Part shown: piece by piece, positions 44,340-55,174 of the stretch
How the letters are laid out: every line of letters starts with the position of its first letter
Numbering within the stretch: position 1 is the first letter of the stretch
NCBI RefSeq assembly: GCF_008923205.2
Contig: NZ_WBMS02000005.1
Span: 180,154-244,153, forward strand
DNA length: 64,000 nt
Reading direction: 5' to 3'
Origin: Actinomadura physcomitrii
GTDB lineage: Bacteria > Actinomycetota > Actinomycetes > Streptosporangiales > Streptosporangiaceae
Program-made: the position numbers and the translations under genes
The notes under the pieces: model-generated
The model's database searches: none
What the model saw: the letters and a program-made list of their open reading frames with translations, nothing else
Told to the model about the DNA's origin: nothing

Positions 44340-45332
44340 GTGGCCGCACCCCTTGAGGTGACCGGGTCCGACACCGAAGCGCAGCCGGAAGCGGTCCTCG
44401 CCGGTGTCGACGGCAAGGCGATCCAGGGACGCTCCCTGGGCCAGATCGCCTGGATGCGACTCAAGCGCGACAAGGTCGCGCTCGCCGGCGGCGTCATCGT
44501 CATCCTGCTGATCCTCCTGGCGATCTTCGGGCCGCTGCTGGTGCAGTCGCCGCTGGACTACCACCAGAACCTGATCGACCCGACCTACAACCGCCCGAAG
44601 ACCGGCATCTGGCACACCGGCATCAGCGCCGACCACCTCCTCGGAGTCGAGCCCGGCACCGGCCGCGACCTGCTCTCCCGGATCGTGCACGGCGCCCGGA
44701 TCTCGCTGCTGGTGTCGTTCCTGGCGACCCTGCTGTCGGTGGTCATCGGCACGATCCTCGGCATCACCGCCGGCTACTTCGGCGGCTGGGTCGACATGCT
44801 CATCAGCCGGGCGATGGACGCGTTCCTGGCGTTCCCCCTGCTGCTGTTCGCGATCGCGCTGGTCGCCGTCATCTCCGACGGCTCGTTCGGGCTGAGCGGC
44901 AACGGGCTGCGCATCGGCGTGCTCGTCGTCGTCATCGGCTTCTTCAACTGGCCCTACATCGGCCGCATCATCCGCGGCCAGACCCTGTCGCTGCGCGAAC
45001 GCGAGTTCGTCGACGCGGCCCGCAGCATGGGCGCCCGGAACTCCTACATCCTGTTCAAGGAGATCCTCCCGAACCTCGTCGCGCCGATCCTGGTCTACGC
45101 GACCCTGCTGATCCCGACGAACATCCTGTTCGAGGCGGCGCTGTCGTTCCTCGGCGTCGGCGTGATCCCGCCGACCCCGTCCTGGGGCGGCATGCTGACC
45201 CTCGCGGTCCCGATCTACTCCTCGGACCCGATGTACATGATCGTCCCCGGTGTGGCGATCTTCATCACCGTCCTCGCCTTCAACCTGCTCGGTGACGGGC
45301 TGCGGGACGCTCTCGACCCTCGGGCCAAGTGA
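44340..45332 (+). CDS. dppC: Peptide ABC transporter permease DppC, system 2
   Basis: The 330-residue permease has the DppC pattern: cytoplasmic start with IAWMRLKRDKVALAGG, six hydrophobic segments, HLLGVEPGTGRDLLSRIVHGARISLLVS and the coupling loop DAARSMGARNSYILFKEILPN, ending NLLGDGLRDALDPRAK. It is only moderately similar to the DppC of system 1, so the two operons are old paralogues rather than a recent copy. The GTG start is preceded by GGAGG within TAGGAGGTACAGAGC. It is first in the operon, before the SBP gene, an unusual order. Confidence 0.95.
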   Translation: MAAPLEVTGSDTEAQPEAVLAGVDGKAIQGRSLGQIAWMRLKRDKVALAGGVIVILLILLAIFGPLLVQSPLDYHQNLIDPTYNRPKTGIWHTGISADHLLGVEPGTGRDLLSRIVHGARISLLVSFLATLLSVVIGTILGITAGYFGGWVDMLISRAMDAFLAFPLLLFAIALVAVISDGSFGLSGNGLRIGVLVVVIGFFNWPYIGRIIRGQTLSLREREFVDAARSMGARNSYILFKEILPNLVAPILVYATLLIPTNILFEAALSFLGVGVIPPTPSWGGMLTLAVPIYSSDPMYMIVPGVAIFITVLAFNLLGDGLRDALDPRAK

Positions 45333-45378
45333 CCTCGGGTTCTTCCGACCCGGCGAAATGAATGGGGTGCGCCTGCAC

Positions 45379-47148
45379 ATGAACAAGATGAGACCAATCG
45401 CGGCCCTCGCCGCCGGCGCGCTCGCCGCGGCGGGCCTCGCCGCCTGCGGCGGCGGCGACTCGGGCGGCTCGGGGAGCGGGCCGGGCTACGGCGCGGCCAT
45501 CGACAAGATCGTCAACCAGTCGGACAAGAAGGGCGGCACGCTCCGCCTGGCGATGTCCGACGACTTCGACGCGCCGGACCCGGGCAACCAGTACTACGCG
45601 TGGGACCAGAACTTCTCGCGTCTCTACGGCCGGGGCCTGATGACGTTCAAGCCCGCCGCGGGCAAGGACAGCCTGAACGTCATCCCCGACCTGGCGACCG
45701 CGCCCGGCCAGATGGCCGACGGCGGCAAGACCTGGACCTACAAGCTGCGCACCGGCGTGAAGTACGACGACGGCACGACGGTCACCTCCAAGGACGTCAA
45801 GTACGCCGTCGAGCGCAGCAACTTCACCGACGAGCTGCAGCTCGGTCCGAAGTACTTCAAGACCTACCTGGTCGACAACAAGCCCGCGTACAAGGGTCCC
45901 TACAAGGACAAGAGCGACGAGGGCCTGAAGTCGATCGAGACGCCGGACGACAACACGATCGTCTTCCACCTGTCGAAGCCGTTCGCGGAGTTCGACTACC
46001 TGGTGGCGATGTCGCAGACGATCCCGGTGCCGAAGGCCAAGGACACCGGCCTGAAGTACGAGTCGTCGATCGTCTCCAGCGGCCCGTACAAGGTCGACAA
46101 CTACACCCGCGGCAAGTCGATGACGCTGTCGCGGAACCCCAACTGGGACCCCAGCACCGACCCGATCCGCAAGGCGCTGCCCGACCGGATCGAGTTGCAG
46201 CTCAAGCAGAACGCCGACGACATCGACAACCGCCTGCTGGCCGGTTCGCTCGACATGGACGTCGCGGGCGTCGGTGTGCAGTCCGGCACGCAGCCGAAGG
46301 TGCTGACGCCGCAGCAGAAGCCCTACACCGACAACCCGATCCAGGGCTACCTGCGGTTCATGTCGCTGAACCAGCACGTCAAGCCGCTGGACAATATCCA
46401 CTGCCGGATCGCCGTGCAGTACGCGACCGACAAGGTCGCCGCGCAGACCGCCTACGGAGGCCCGCTGGCCGGCGGTGACGTCGCGACCACGATCCTGCCC
46501 CCGTCGGTCGCCGGCTACCGCAAGTTCGACCTGTACCCGCAGAAGCAGGCGTCGGGCGGCAACGGCCTGGACCAGGCCACGCTGGCGAAGGCCAAGCAGG
46601 AGCTCGCGGCGTGCGGCCAGCCGAACGGCTTCAGCACCAAGATCTCCGCTCGGTCCGACCGGCCGAAGGAAGTCGCGATGGCGCAGGCCATCCAGCAGGG
46701 CCTGAAGAAGGTCGGCATCAACGTCAGCATCGTGCAGTGGCCGGCCGGCGACTACTTCAACAAGTACGTCGGCGTCCCGAACTACGTGCACCAGCACGGC
46801 GTCGGCATGATGCTCATGGCGTGGGCGGCGGACTGGCCGACCGGCTACGGCTTCCTCTCCCAGATCGTCGACGGCCGGGCCATCAAGCCCTCCGGCGGCA
46901 ACAACCTGGCCGAGGAGGACAACCCGAAGGTCAACGACGCGCTCGACCAGGCGATCGCCAACCCGGACAAGGCGGCCCGCATGAAGGCCTACGGCGACAT
47001 CGACCAGATGGTCATGCAGGACGCCGTCGAGGTCCCGCTGATCTACGCCAAGGCGCTGCTGTACCGGCCGAAGAGGGTCACCAACGTCGGTATCACCATG
47101 GGCTATGGCGGAATGTACGACTACCTCAACATGGGCGTGGAGAAGTAA
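45379..47148 (+). CDS. Peptide ABC transporter substrate-binding lipoprotein (SBP family 5), system 2
   Basis: This 589-residue lipoprotein has a signal peptide MNKMRPIAALAAGALAAAGL with lipobox L20-A21-A22-C23 and a Gly/Ser tether. The family 5 core is visible in KKGGTLRLAMSDDFDAPDP, YKLRTGVKYDDGTTVTSKD and FHLSKPFAEFDYLVAM. An alternative ATG 21 bases upstream would add MNGVRLH before the signal peptide. It is followed by a 12-bp stem-loop before dppB, which may shield the SBP message and raise its level over the permease, as known for many binding-protein operons. Confidence 0.93.
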   Translation: MNKMRPIAALAAGALAAAGLAACGGGDSGGSGSGPGYGAAIDKIVNQSDKKGGTLRLAMSDDFDAPDPGNQYYAWDQNFSRLYGRGLMTFKPAAGKDSLNVIPDLATAPGQMADGGKTWTYKLRTGVKYDDGTTVTSKDVKYAVERSNFTDELQLGPKYFKTYLVDNKPAYKGPYKDKSDEGLKSIETPDDNTIVFHLSKPFAEFDYLVAMSQTIPVPKAKDTGLKYESSIVSSGPYKVDNYTRGKSMTLSRNPNWDPSTDPIRKALPDRIELQLKQNADDIDNRLLAGSLDMDVAGVGVQSGTQPKVLTPQQKPYTDNPIQGYLRFMSLNQHVKPLDNIHCRIAVQYATDKVAAQTAYGGPLAGGDVATTILPPSVAGYRKFDLYPQKQASGGNGLDQATLAKAKQELAACGQPNGFSTKISARSDRPKEVAMAQAIQQGLKKVGINVSIVQWPAGDYFNKYVGVPNYVHQHGVGMMLMAWAADWPTGYGFLSQIVDGRAIKPSGGNNLAEEDNPKVNDALDQAIANPDKAARMKAYGDIDQMVMQDAVEVPLIYAKALLYRPKRVTNVGITMGYGGMYDYLNMGVEK

Positions 47149-47194
47149 TTCTCCCTCCGTCCGTGCGTTCATCTGAAGGCAGGTGAAGGCGATG

Positions 47195-47238
47195 CCCGCC
47201 GGCCGGTACCGGGCCCACAGGTCCGGCCGGCCGGCGGG
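47195..47238 (+). terminator. Stem-loop between SBP and permease genes (attenuator or mRNA stabiliser)
   Basis: Perfect 12-bp arms CCCGCCGGCCGG (47195-47206) and CCGGCCGGCGGG (47227-47238) enclose a 20-base loop, with no T-run after. Its position directly after an SBP gene fits partial termination or protection from 3' exonucleases. The right arm covers the first possible GTG of the next gene. Confidence 0.6.
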
Positions 47239-47252
47239 TGGGGCCGCGAAGT

Positions 47253-48265
<1,013 letters not shown>

Positions 48266-48266
<1 letters not shown>

Positions 48267-49336
48267 TGACCGACACCACGCCGGCCGCGGGGCCCGCCAC
48301 GGGCTCCGGGGACGCTCCCACGGCGTTCCTCGAGGTCCGCGACCTGAAGATCCACTTCCCGACCGACGACGGTCTGGTGAAGTCGGTCGACGGGCTGTCG
48401 TTCCAGCTGGAGAAGGGCCGCACCCTCGGCATCGTCGGCGAGTCCGGCTCCGGGAAGAGCGTCACCAGCCTCGGCGTCCTCGGGCTGCACAACCGCCACA
48501 ACGCCAACGTGTCCGGCGAGATCTGGCTGGACGGCCAGGAGCTCGTCGGCGCCTCGCCCGCCGACGTCCGCCGGCTGCGCGGCCGCAAGATGGCGATGAT
48601 CTTCCAGGACCCGCTGTCGTCGATGCACCCGTTCTACACCGTCGGCGCCCAGATCATCGAGGCCTACCGGGTCCACAACGACGTGTCCAAGCAGGTCGCG
48701 CGCAAGCACGCCATCGACATGCTCGGCCGCGTCGGCATCCCCAAGCCCGACAAGCGCGTCGACGACTACCCCCACCAGTTCTCCGGCGGCATGCGGCAGC
48801 GCGCGATGATCGCGATGGCGCTGTCCTGCGACCCCGAGCTGCTGATCGCCGACGAGCCGACCACGGCGCTGGACGTCACCGTCCAGGCGCAGATCCTCGA
48901 CCTGATCCGGGACCTGCAGGAGGAGTTCAACTCCGCCGTCATCATGATCACCCACGATCTCGGGGTGGTCGCCGAGCTGTCCGACGACATCCTGGTGATG
49001 TACGCGGGCCGCTGCGCCGAGTACGCATCGGTGGAGGACGCCTTCCACCGGCCGCTGCACCCCTACACCTGGGGGCTGCTCGGCTCGATGCCGCGGCTGG
49101 ACCGGGAGCGCACCGAGCGGCTCATGCCGATCAAGGGCACCCCGCCGAGCCTGATCAACGTGCCGCAGGGCTGCGCGTTCAACCCGCGGTGCGCCTACAA
49201 GGACCTCAACGGCGACAAGTCGACGACGGTGCGCCCCGAACTGGTCGAGGCGGTCCCGGGCCACAAGGTGGCCTGCCATCTCCCGCTGGAGAAGAAGCAG
49301 GAGATCTGGGAATCCGAGATCCGGCCGAAGCTGTGA
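48266..49336 (+). CDS. dppD: Peptide ABC transporter ATP-binding protein DppD, system 2
   Basis: The 356-residue ATPase has Walker [27 protein letters not shown], signature [20 protein letters not shown], Walker [15 protein letters not shown] and MITHDLGVV. The oligopeptide C-terminal domain carries [10 protein letters not shown], with fewer cysteines than system 1 (the last Cys pair is replaced by KDLNGDKS), and ends without the long acidic tail seen there. The start is TGATG-coupled to dppB, and the stop is GTGA-coupled to dppF. Confidence 0.95.
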
Positions 49337-50517
49337 CGAGCACGGGTGGGAACAAGACTGTGAGCACTTCTGACACCGCCGCGGCGGGGACCGCCGTCCC
49401 CGGCGCCGCGGAGACCTCCGCCGACGCGGCAGCGGCCCGTCCCGCCCGGGACGGGGAGATGCTGCTGGAGGTGGACAACCTCGGCAAGCACTTCCCCGTC
49501 ACCGCGGGGCTGCTGCGCCGGCAGGTCGCGGCGGTGAAGGCCGTCGACGGCGTGTCGTTCTCGGTCCGCAAGGGCGAGACCCTCGGCCTGGTGGGGGAGT
49601 CGGGCTGCGGCAAGTCCACCACCGGCCGGATGATCATGCGGCTGCTGGACCCCAGCTTCGGCAAGATCACCTTCGAGGGCGAGGACATCACCACGATGTC
49701 CCAGGGGCGGCTCCGGCCGCTCCGCCGCGACCTCCAGATGATCTTCCAGGACCCGTACTCGTCGCTGAACCCGCGCAAGACGGTCGGCGCGATCGTCGGC
49801 GCCCCGTTCCGGCTGCAGAACATCGAGACCGAGAACGGCGTGAAGAAGGCCGTCCAGGAGATCCTGGAGCTCGTCGGCCTCAACCCCGAGCACTACAACC
49901 GGTACCCGCACGAGTTCTCCGGCGGCCAGCGCCAGCGCATCGGCATCGCCCGCACGCTGGCCCTCAAGCCGAAGCTGATCGTCGCGGACGAGCCGGTGTC
50001 GGCGCTGGACGTGTCGGTGCAGGCGCAGGTCGTCAACCTGCTGGAGGACCTGCAGGACGAACTCGACCTCACCTACGTGGTCATCGCGCACGACCTGTCG
50101 GTCGTCCGGCACATCTCCGACCGGGTCGCCGTCATGTACCTCGGCAAGATCGTCGAGATCGCGGACCGCAACGACCTGTACGAGCGGCCGATGCACCCCT
50201 ACACCAACGCGCTGCTGTCGGCGGTGCCGGTCCCCGACCCGAGCGAGCGCGGGAACCGGCAGCGGATCCGGCTGCAGGGCGACGTGCCGAGCCCCCTCGA
50301 CCCGCCGCCCGCGTGCCGCTTCCACACCCGCTGCTGGAAGGCGCAGGACATCTGCAAGCAGGTCGAGCCGCCGCTGATCGAGCTCAGCCACGGCCACCAG
50401 GCCGCCTGCCACTTCCCGGAGAACACCACCGTGTCGGCGACCGACGAGGTCGCCAAGGCCGCGGTGGCGCCCGGCGCCGCGCCGGCCGCCGAGGCCGACG
50501 CCGAGACCGGCGAGTAG
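49333..50517 (+). CDS. dppF: Peptide ABC transporter ATP-binding protein DppF, system 2
   Basis: This second ATPase of system 2 (394 residues from the first GTG) has Walker [29 protein letters not shown], signature [18 protein letters not shown], Walker [15 protein letters not shown] and the C-terminal Cys motif ([15 protein letters not shown]). The first GTG overlaps the dppD stop; an internal GTG at 49360 with GGTGGG upstream is an equally good start and would remove nine residues. The N-terminal 35 and C-terminal 30 residues are Ala-rich and probably disordered. Last gene of the operon. Confidence 0.93.
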   Translation: MTSTGGNKTVSTSDTAAAGTAVPGAAETSADAAAARPARDGEMLLEVDNLGKHFPVTAGLLRRQVAAVKAVDGVSFSVRKGETLGLVGESGCGKSTTGRMIMRLLDPSFGKITFEGEDITTMSQGRLRPLRRDLQMIFQDPYSSLNPRKTVGAIVGAPFRLQNIETENGVKKAVQEILELVGLNPEHYNRYPHEFSGGQRQRIGIARTLALKPKLIVADEPVSALDVSVQAQVVNLLEDLQDELDLTYVVIAHDLSVVRHISDRVAVMYLGKIVEIADRNDLYERPMHPYTNALLSAVPVPDPSERGNRQRIRLQGDVPSPLDPPPACRFHTRCWKAQDICKQVEPPLIELSHGHQAACHFPENTTVSATDEVAKAAVAPGAAPAAEADAETGE

Positions 50518-50557
50518 CCCCGGCCCCCGCTCGCGCTCGGACGCGCCTCCCGCACAC

Positions 50558-50595
50558 CGAAGCCCCGGCCCCCGCACAGGGGGACCGGGGCTTCG
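50558..50595 (+). terminator. Terminator of peptide transporter operon 2
   Basis: CGAAGCCCCGG (50558-50568) pairs with CCGGGGCTTCG (50585-50595), extended by CCCCC/GGGGG inside. It is 40 bases after the dppF stop. Its left arm repeats in the next hairpin at 50667-50700. Confidence 0.75.
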
Positions 50596-50666
50596 CCGTT
50601 CGTTCCCGCCGCCGCCCCTCCCGTCCGGCAGCCACGGCTGAGCCGGCACACCCCTCCGCAAGCCGA

Positions 50667-50700
50667 AGCCCCGGCCCCCTTGGCGGAAGGGGCCGGGGCT
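50667..50700 (-). terminator. Terminator of the FtsX-type exporter operon
   Basis: AGCCCCGGCCCC (50667-50678) pairs with GGGGCCGGGGCT (50689-50700). It lies 21 bases beyond the stop of the minus-strand permease gene, and shares the 17-base word CCGAAGCCCCGGCCCCC with the hairpin at 50558-50595. Confidence 0.7.
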
Positions 50701-50720
50701 CCGGACGCCGGAACCGCCGG

Positions 50721-53219
50721 CTACTCGGCGGAGATGGCCTTCAGCACGTCCATCCGCCCGGCGCGCCACGCCGGCCACAGCGCCGCCAGCACACCGATCA
50801 CCGCCGCGACCACCAGGTACACCCCGAGCGTCCCGTACGGCACCGCCAGCACCCCGAGACCGTCGTCCTTCAGCGCGTTCTGCAGCGCCGCGCCGAACGC
50901 CACGCCGATGCCCATGCCGAGCACCGCGCCGAACACCGCGATCACGATCGACTCGATCCGGATCATCCGGCGCAGCTGGCGGCGGCTGATGCCGATCGCC
51001 CGCAGCAGCCCGATCTCCCGGGTCCGCTCGATCACCGACAGCGCGAGGGTGTTGACCACCCCGACCGCCGCGATGATCACCGACATGGCCAGCAGGATCG
51101 ACAGGAACGTCACGAACCCGTCCACCTGCTTGCGGGCGTCCTTCTTCAGCGACGACTGGTCCGACACCTTCAGGTTCGGGTACGCCTTCAGCGCCGACTC
51201 GATCGACGTCTTCGTCGCCGCGTCCGTCTTCGCCGCGTTCACCAGCACCGCGTCCACCGACGGCCGCACCGTGTGCCGCAGGTACACCTGCTGCGACACG
51301 AGCCGGCTGCCGATCAGGTCGCTCTTGGCGAAGATCCCCGTCACCTTCAGCTGCTCGGTCTTCCCGTCGGGGAACAGCGCCGGCACCGTCGACCCGACAT
51401 GCCAGCCGTTGTCCTTCGCCGTCGACTCGTTCACCATCAGCCCGGCCGCGCCGATCGCGGTGCCACCCGACACGATCTTCAACCGGGCCGCCTTCGCGAT
51501 CACGCCGACATCGCCCGACATGTACGTGCCGCGCTTCCCAGCGATCTTCGCGGTGCCTTCGTAGGCCGCCGACGCCGACTCCACCCCCGGCGCCGCCTTG
51601 ATCCTCTGCGCGGCGTCCGGAGCGATGTCGCCGCCCTTGGCCTGCACCAGGTAGTCCGCGCCGAACTGCGCGTCCACCTGCTGGTCGATCGAGGCGCGCA
51701 TCGTCGCGCCGAGCACGTTCACCGTGGTGATCAGCGCCAGGCCGATCATCAGCGCCGCGGCGGTCGCGGCGGTGCGGCGCGGGTTGCGCAGCGCGTTCTG
51801 CCGGGCGAGCCGCCCCGGCGCGCCCATCAGCCGCGCGAACGGCCACCCCAGCACCTTCACCACCGGGACGCTGATCACCGGCGCGAGCATCGCCACCCCG
51901 ATGAACACCGCGAACGCGCCCGCGCCGACCGGCACCGCCGGGTTCCCGCCGTTCCCGGCCAGGCCCGCCCCGATGAGGCCCGCCCCGATCAGCGCCAGCA
52001 GCGAACCGAGCGCCACCCGGATCCGCAGCGTCCGCTGTGGCAGCGCCACATCGTCGCGCATCGCCGCGACCGGCGGGATCTTCGCCGCGCGCCGCGCCGG
52101 GAAGTACGCCGACACCACCGTCACCACGATCCCGACGACGTACGACCAGATCACCGGCGTCGCGGTGAACGTCAGGCCGCCCGACCCGGCGTCGCCCATC
52201 TGCCCCTGCAGCAGCGCCGCCAGCCCCGCGCCGGCCGCCAGGCCCAGCGTCGACCCGACGAACCCGACCGCGACCGCCTCACCGATCACCGCCCGCGTCA
52301 CCTGCGGGCGCGCCGCGCCGATCGCGCGCAGCAGCGCCAGCTCCCGCGTCCGCTGCGCCACCAGCATCGAGAACGTGTTGAAGATGATGAACGCCCCGAC
52401 GAAGATCGAGATCAGCGCGAACACCAGCAGGAACGTGCGGAAGAACCCCATGATCTGCGCGACGTCGCTCTTGTTCTCATCGCGCATCTTCGTGCCGGTG
52501 ACGGCCTCCACACCGGCCGGCAGCACCTTCGCGACCCGGTCCCGCAGCTGCGTCTCCGACGGCCCCGACGACCCCATCTCGATGTCGCTGAAGTAGCCGG
52601 GCTTCAGCATCAGCCGCTGCGCGGTCGGGGTGTCGAACGCGGTGACGCTCGCCCCCATCAGGTTCCCGGTGTCGATCAGCCCGACGAGCCGCATCCGCCG
52701 CGCCCCACCCGACGACACGACCCCGACGGTGTCGCCGACCGCCAGCTTCCCCTTCTTCGCGGTCCCCGCATCGATGATCACTTCGGCGGGGCCGCGCGGC
52801 ACCCGGCCCGCCTTCAGGTCGAACGACCCGTCGGCGTTCCAGTTCGTGCCGAGCTGCGGCGGGCCCTCCCCGCCCGACCCGACGATCTTCCCGTCGCGGC
52901 CCACGACGGCCGCGTACCCGCTCACGTTGCCCTGCGGGTTCTTCACCCCGTCGACGCCCTGCAGCGCCGTCAGCACCGACGCCGGCACCGGCTGCGCCGC
53001 CTGCCCGTCGTCGTCGCCCCCGACGACCTTCTTGGCCCGCACGTCCACGGCGACGTTCTTGCCGACCCGGCTGAACAGGTCGTCGAACCGCTTGTTCATG
53101 CTGTCGGTGAAGATCAGCGTGCCGGCCACGAACGCCACGCCGAGGATCACCGCGACGGCCGTCAGCACCAGCCGGATCTTGTGCGCCGCGAGGTTGCGGA
53201 GCGTGACCTTGCCCATCAT
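50721..53219 (-). CDS. FtsX-like (MacB-type) ABC transporter permease
   Basis: The 832-residue permease has the double FtsX layout: a first membrane helix (IRLVLTAVAVILGVAFVAGT), a large outside domain, three helices near residues 255-390 (FRTFLLVFALISIFVGAFII), a second anchor helix near 470-500, a second outside domain and three final helices ending AGRMDVLKAISAE. Both FtsX cores carry the RTRELALLRAIGA/RTREIGLLRAIGI motif that couples to the ATPase. Such systems export peptides or lipids or transmit force across the envelope. The start ATGATG overlaps the stop of the ATPase gene. Confidence 0.92.
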   Translation of the reverse strand: MMGKVTLRNLAAHKIRLVLTAVAVILGVAFVAGTLIFTDSMNKRFDDLFSRVGKNVAVDVRAKKVVGGDDDGQAAQPVPASVLTALQGVDGVKNPQGNVSGYAAVVGRDGKIVGSGGEGPPQLGTNWNADGSFDLKAGRVPRGPAEVIIDAGTAKKGKLAVGDTVGVVSSGGARRMRLVGLIDTGNLMGASVTAFDTPTAQRLMLKPGYFSDIEMGSSGPSETQLRDRVAKVLPAGVEAVTGTKMRDENKSDVAQIMGFFRTFLLVFALISIFVGAFIIFNTFSMLVAQRTRELALLRAIGAARPQVTRAVIGEAVAVGFVGSTLGLAAGAGLAALLQGQMGDAGSGGLTFTATPVIWSYVVGIVVTVVSAYFPARRAAKIPPVAAMRDDVALPQRTLRIRVALGSLLALIGAGLIGAGLAGNGGNPAVPVGAGAFAVFIGVAMLAPVISVPVVKVLGWPFARLMGAPGRLARQNALRNPRRTAATAAALMIGLALITTVNVLGATMRASIDQQVDAQFGADYLVQAKGGDIAPDAAQRIKAAPGVESASAAYEGTAKIAGKRGTYMSGDVGVIAKAARLKIVSGGTAIGAAGLMVNESTAKDNGWHVGSTVPALFPDGKTEQLKVTGIFAKSDLIGSRLVSQQVYLRHTVRPSVDAVLVNAAKTDAATKTSIESALKAYPNLKVSDQSSLKKDARKQVDGFVTFLSILLAMSVIIAAVGVVNTLALSVIERTREIGLLRAIGISRRQLRRMIRIESIVIAVFGAVLGMGIGVAFGAALQNALKDDGLGVLAVPYGTLGVYLVVAAVIGVLAALWPAWRAGRMDVLKAISAE

Positions 53220-54046
53220 CGCGCCGCGACCCCCGGCTCCTGCGCGCCCGGCGCCGCGGCGGGACGGCCCGACGTCTCGAAGCCCTTCATCCGCTCCAGC
53301 ACCCGCTCGGCGGTCGGTCCCGTCATCGTGTCGACGATCTGCCCGTCCGTCAGGAACAGCACCTGGTCGGCGTACGCCGCCGCGGACGGGTCGTGCGTCA
53401 CCATCACGATCGTCTGGCCCATCCGCCGCACCGAGTCGCGCAGGAACGCCAGCACCTCGGCGCCCGACCGCGAGTCCAGGTTCCCGGTCGGCTCGTCCGC
53501 GAAGATGATCTCCGGGCGGGACGCCAGCGCCCGCGCGCACGCCACCCGCTGCTGCTGCCCGCCCGACAGCTCCGACGGCCGGTGCTTCAGCCGCGGCCGC
53601 AGCCCGACCGTGTCGATCACCGCGTCCAGCCACGCCTTGTCGGCTTTGCGGCCCGCGATGTCCATCGGCAGCGTGATGTTCTCCAGCGCCGTCAGCGTCG
53701 GAACCAGGTTGAACGCCTGGAAGATGAACCCGATCTTGTCGCGGCGCAGCCGGGTGAGCTGCTTGTCCTTCAGCCCCGTCAGCTCGGTGCCGCCGATGAA
53801 CACCTGCCCGGAGTCCACCGAGTCCAGACCCGCCATGCAGTGCATCAGCGTGGACTTCCCCGAACCCGACGGGCCCATGATCGCGGTGAACCGGCCGCGG
53901 GGGATCCCCACGGTCACCGAATCCAGCGCGACCACCTGGGCGTCGCCGCGCCCGTACACCTTGGCGATCTGATGGGCCCGTGCGGCGAAGTCGTCCGCCC
54001 CGGGCGCGAAATGCGCGTCAGCGGCCGATGGGGCGGTGTTCGTCAC
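53216..54046 (-). CDS. ABC transporter ATP-binding protein (MacB/LolD type)
   Basis: The 276-residue ATPase drives the adjacent FtsX-like permease. It shows Walker A GPSGSGKST near residue 58-66, the Q-loop GFIFQAFNLVPTLTALENI, signature ELSGGQQQRVACARALA, Walker B IIFADEPTGNLDS and MVTHDPSAAAYAD. The spacing and LVPTLTALENI wording are standard for LolD/MacB. The last 35 residues are Pro/Ala-rich. GTG start with GGGGAG upstream. The promoter region contains an inverted repeat at 54164-54193. Confidence 0.95.
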   Translation of the reverse strand: MTNTAPSAADAHFAPGADDFAARAHQIAKVYGRGDAQVVALDSVTVGIPRGRFTAIMGPSGSGKSTLMHCMAGLDSVDSGQVFIGGTELTGLKDKQLTRLRRDKIGFIFQAFNLVPTLTALENITLPMDIAGRKADKAWLDAVIDTVGLRPRLKHRPSELSGGQQQRVACARALASRPEIIFADEPTGNLDSRSGAEVLAFLRDSVRRMGQTIVMVTHDPSAAAYADQVLFLTDGQIVDTMTGPTAERVLERMKGFETSGRPAAAPGAQEPGVAAR

Positions 54047-54401
54047 GTGAACTCCCCTGTGTGAGTTGATGAGGGTGGAATCGAGCTGCGCGGACCGCGC
54101 TTTCGTCCCCCGGCGATCCGTCCCTCAGAACAGTAGAAGTCCGGCGGCTCCGTGAGATGCACCCCAGGAATGGACTTACCACTCCATCCCTGGCAGGAGA
54201 GACGGCACCGGGGTCGTCCTCCCGGAGTAGGGGCCCCACCGGCGAAGGAAGGGTCCGCTCAGGGGCCGCCCCTGAGACCAGGGCCGTCCACCACCGCCCC
54301 ACCAGCCACGACACCCGCCCCACAGGCTCCGGGACACCCCCGGACGCAGCCCGGGCACACGGGGGAGAAGCACCCCCGACCGGAACGCCGCGACGAGACG
54401 G
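54047..54401. promoter_or_regulatory. Promoter region of the FtsX-type ABC operon with inverted repeat at 54164-54193
   Basis: No gene is seen in these 355 bases. CCAGGAATGGA (54164-54174) and TCCATCCCTGG (54183-54193) form an inverted repeat with one mismatch and an 8-base spacer, about 120-150 bases before the ATPase start. A response regulator gene ends immediately to the right, making its product a candidate binder; this is inferred from position. The rest is C-rich low complexity. Confidence 0.45.
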
Positions 54402-55082
54402 TCAGCTCTGACCGGGACGGCTCAACCCCGTCTCATACGCGTACACCACCGCCTGCACCCGGTCCCGCAGCCCCAGCTTCGCCAGCACGTTCCCCACATG
54501 CGTCTTCACCGTCGTCTCGCTCACCACGAGCTCCGCCGCGATCTCCGCGTTCGACTGGCCCCGCGCCACATGCGTCAGCACCTCGCGCTCCCGCTCGGTC
54601 AGCGTGTCCAGCCCCGGCGGCGGCGCCGCGTCCCGCACCGCCGGCAACCGCGTCGCGAACCGGTCCAGCAACCGCCGCGTCACGCTCGGCGCCACGATCG
54701 CATCGCCCGCCGCCACGATCCGGATCGCCTGCACCAGATCCTCCGGCGGCGAGTCCTTCAACAGGAACCCGCTCGCCCCCGCCCGCACCGCCTCGATCAC
54801 GTACTCGTCCAGATCGAACGTCGTCAGGATCAGCACCTTCGGATCATGCGACGCCGCACCCTCCCGGATGATCCGCCGGGTCGCCTCGATCCCGTCCACA
54901 CCCGGCATCCGGATGTCCATCAGCACCACATCCGGCAGCAGCGACCGCGTCATCTCCACCGCCGCCGCACCGTCCCCCGCCTCACCGACCACCGCGATGT
55001 CCGCCTCGGCCTCCAAGATCAACCGGAACCCCGTCCGCAGCAACGGCTGATCGTCCACGAGCAGCACCCGAACCGCGCTCAC
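54402..55082 (-). CDS. NarL/FixJ-type response regulator
   Basis: The 226-residue protein has a receiver domain with the acidic pair D10-D11, phosphorylation site D56 (VVLMDIRMPGVDG), T in ILTTFD and K in FLLKDSPPEDL, then a LuxR-type helix-turn-helix LTEREREVLTHVARGQSNAEIAAELVVSETTVKTHVGNVL. It should be phosphorylated by the histidine kinase encoded 92 bases upstream and may regulate the neighbouring ABC exporter. The stimulus is unknown. Confidence 0.95.
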   Translation of the reverse strand: MSAVRVLLVDDQPLLRTGFRLILEAEADIAVVGEAGDGAAAVEMTRSLLPDVVLMDIRMPGVDGIEATRRIIREGAASHDPKVLILTTFDLDEYVIEAVRAGASGFLLKDSPPEDLVQAIRIVAAGDAIVAPSVTRRLLDRFATRLPAVRDAAPPPGLDTLTEREREVLTHVARGQSNAEIAAELVVSETTVKTHVGNVLAKLGLRDRVQAVVYAYETGLSRPGQS

Positions 55083-55174
55083 CCGGCCACCCCGCTTGCG
55101 TCCATCGACCCCGCTCCTCGCCTCGCACCGGTGAACGCCACCCTATGCCCTCCCCAACCGCGCACCGGCACCGC

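Noticed and set aside
50313..53972. A 1219-residue open frame on the plus strand opposite the FtsX permease and ABC ATPase
   Set aside because: Arg/His/Pro-rich translation without domains and no ribosome site; a shadow of two well-supported genes.
54018..54323. Minus-strand 101-residue frame in the exporter promoter region
   Set aside because: No similarity, no ribosome site, and it overlaps the well-supported ATPase start; treated as non-coding.
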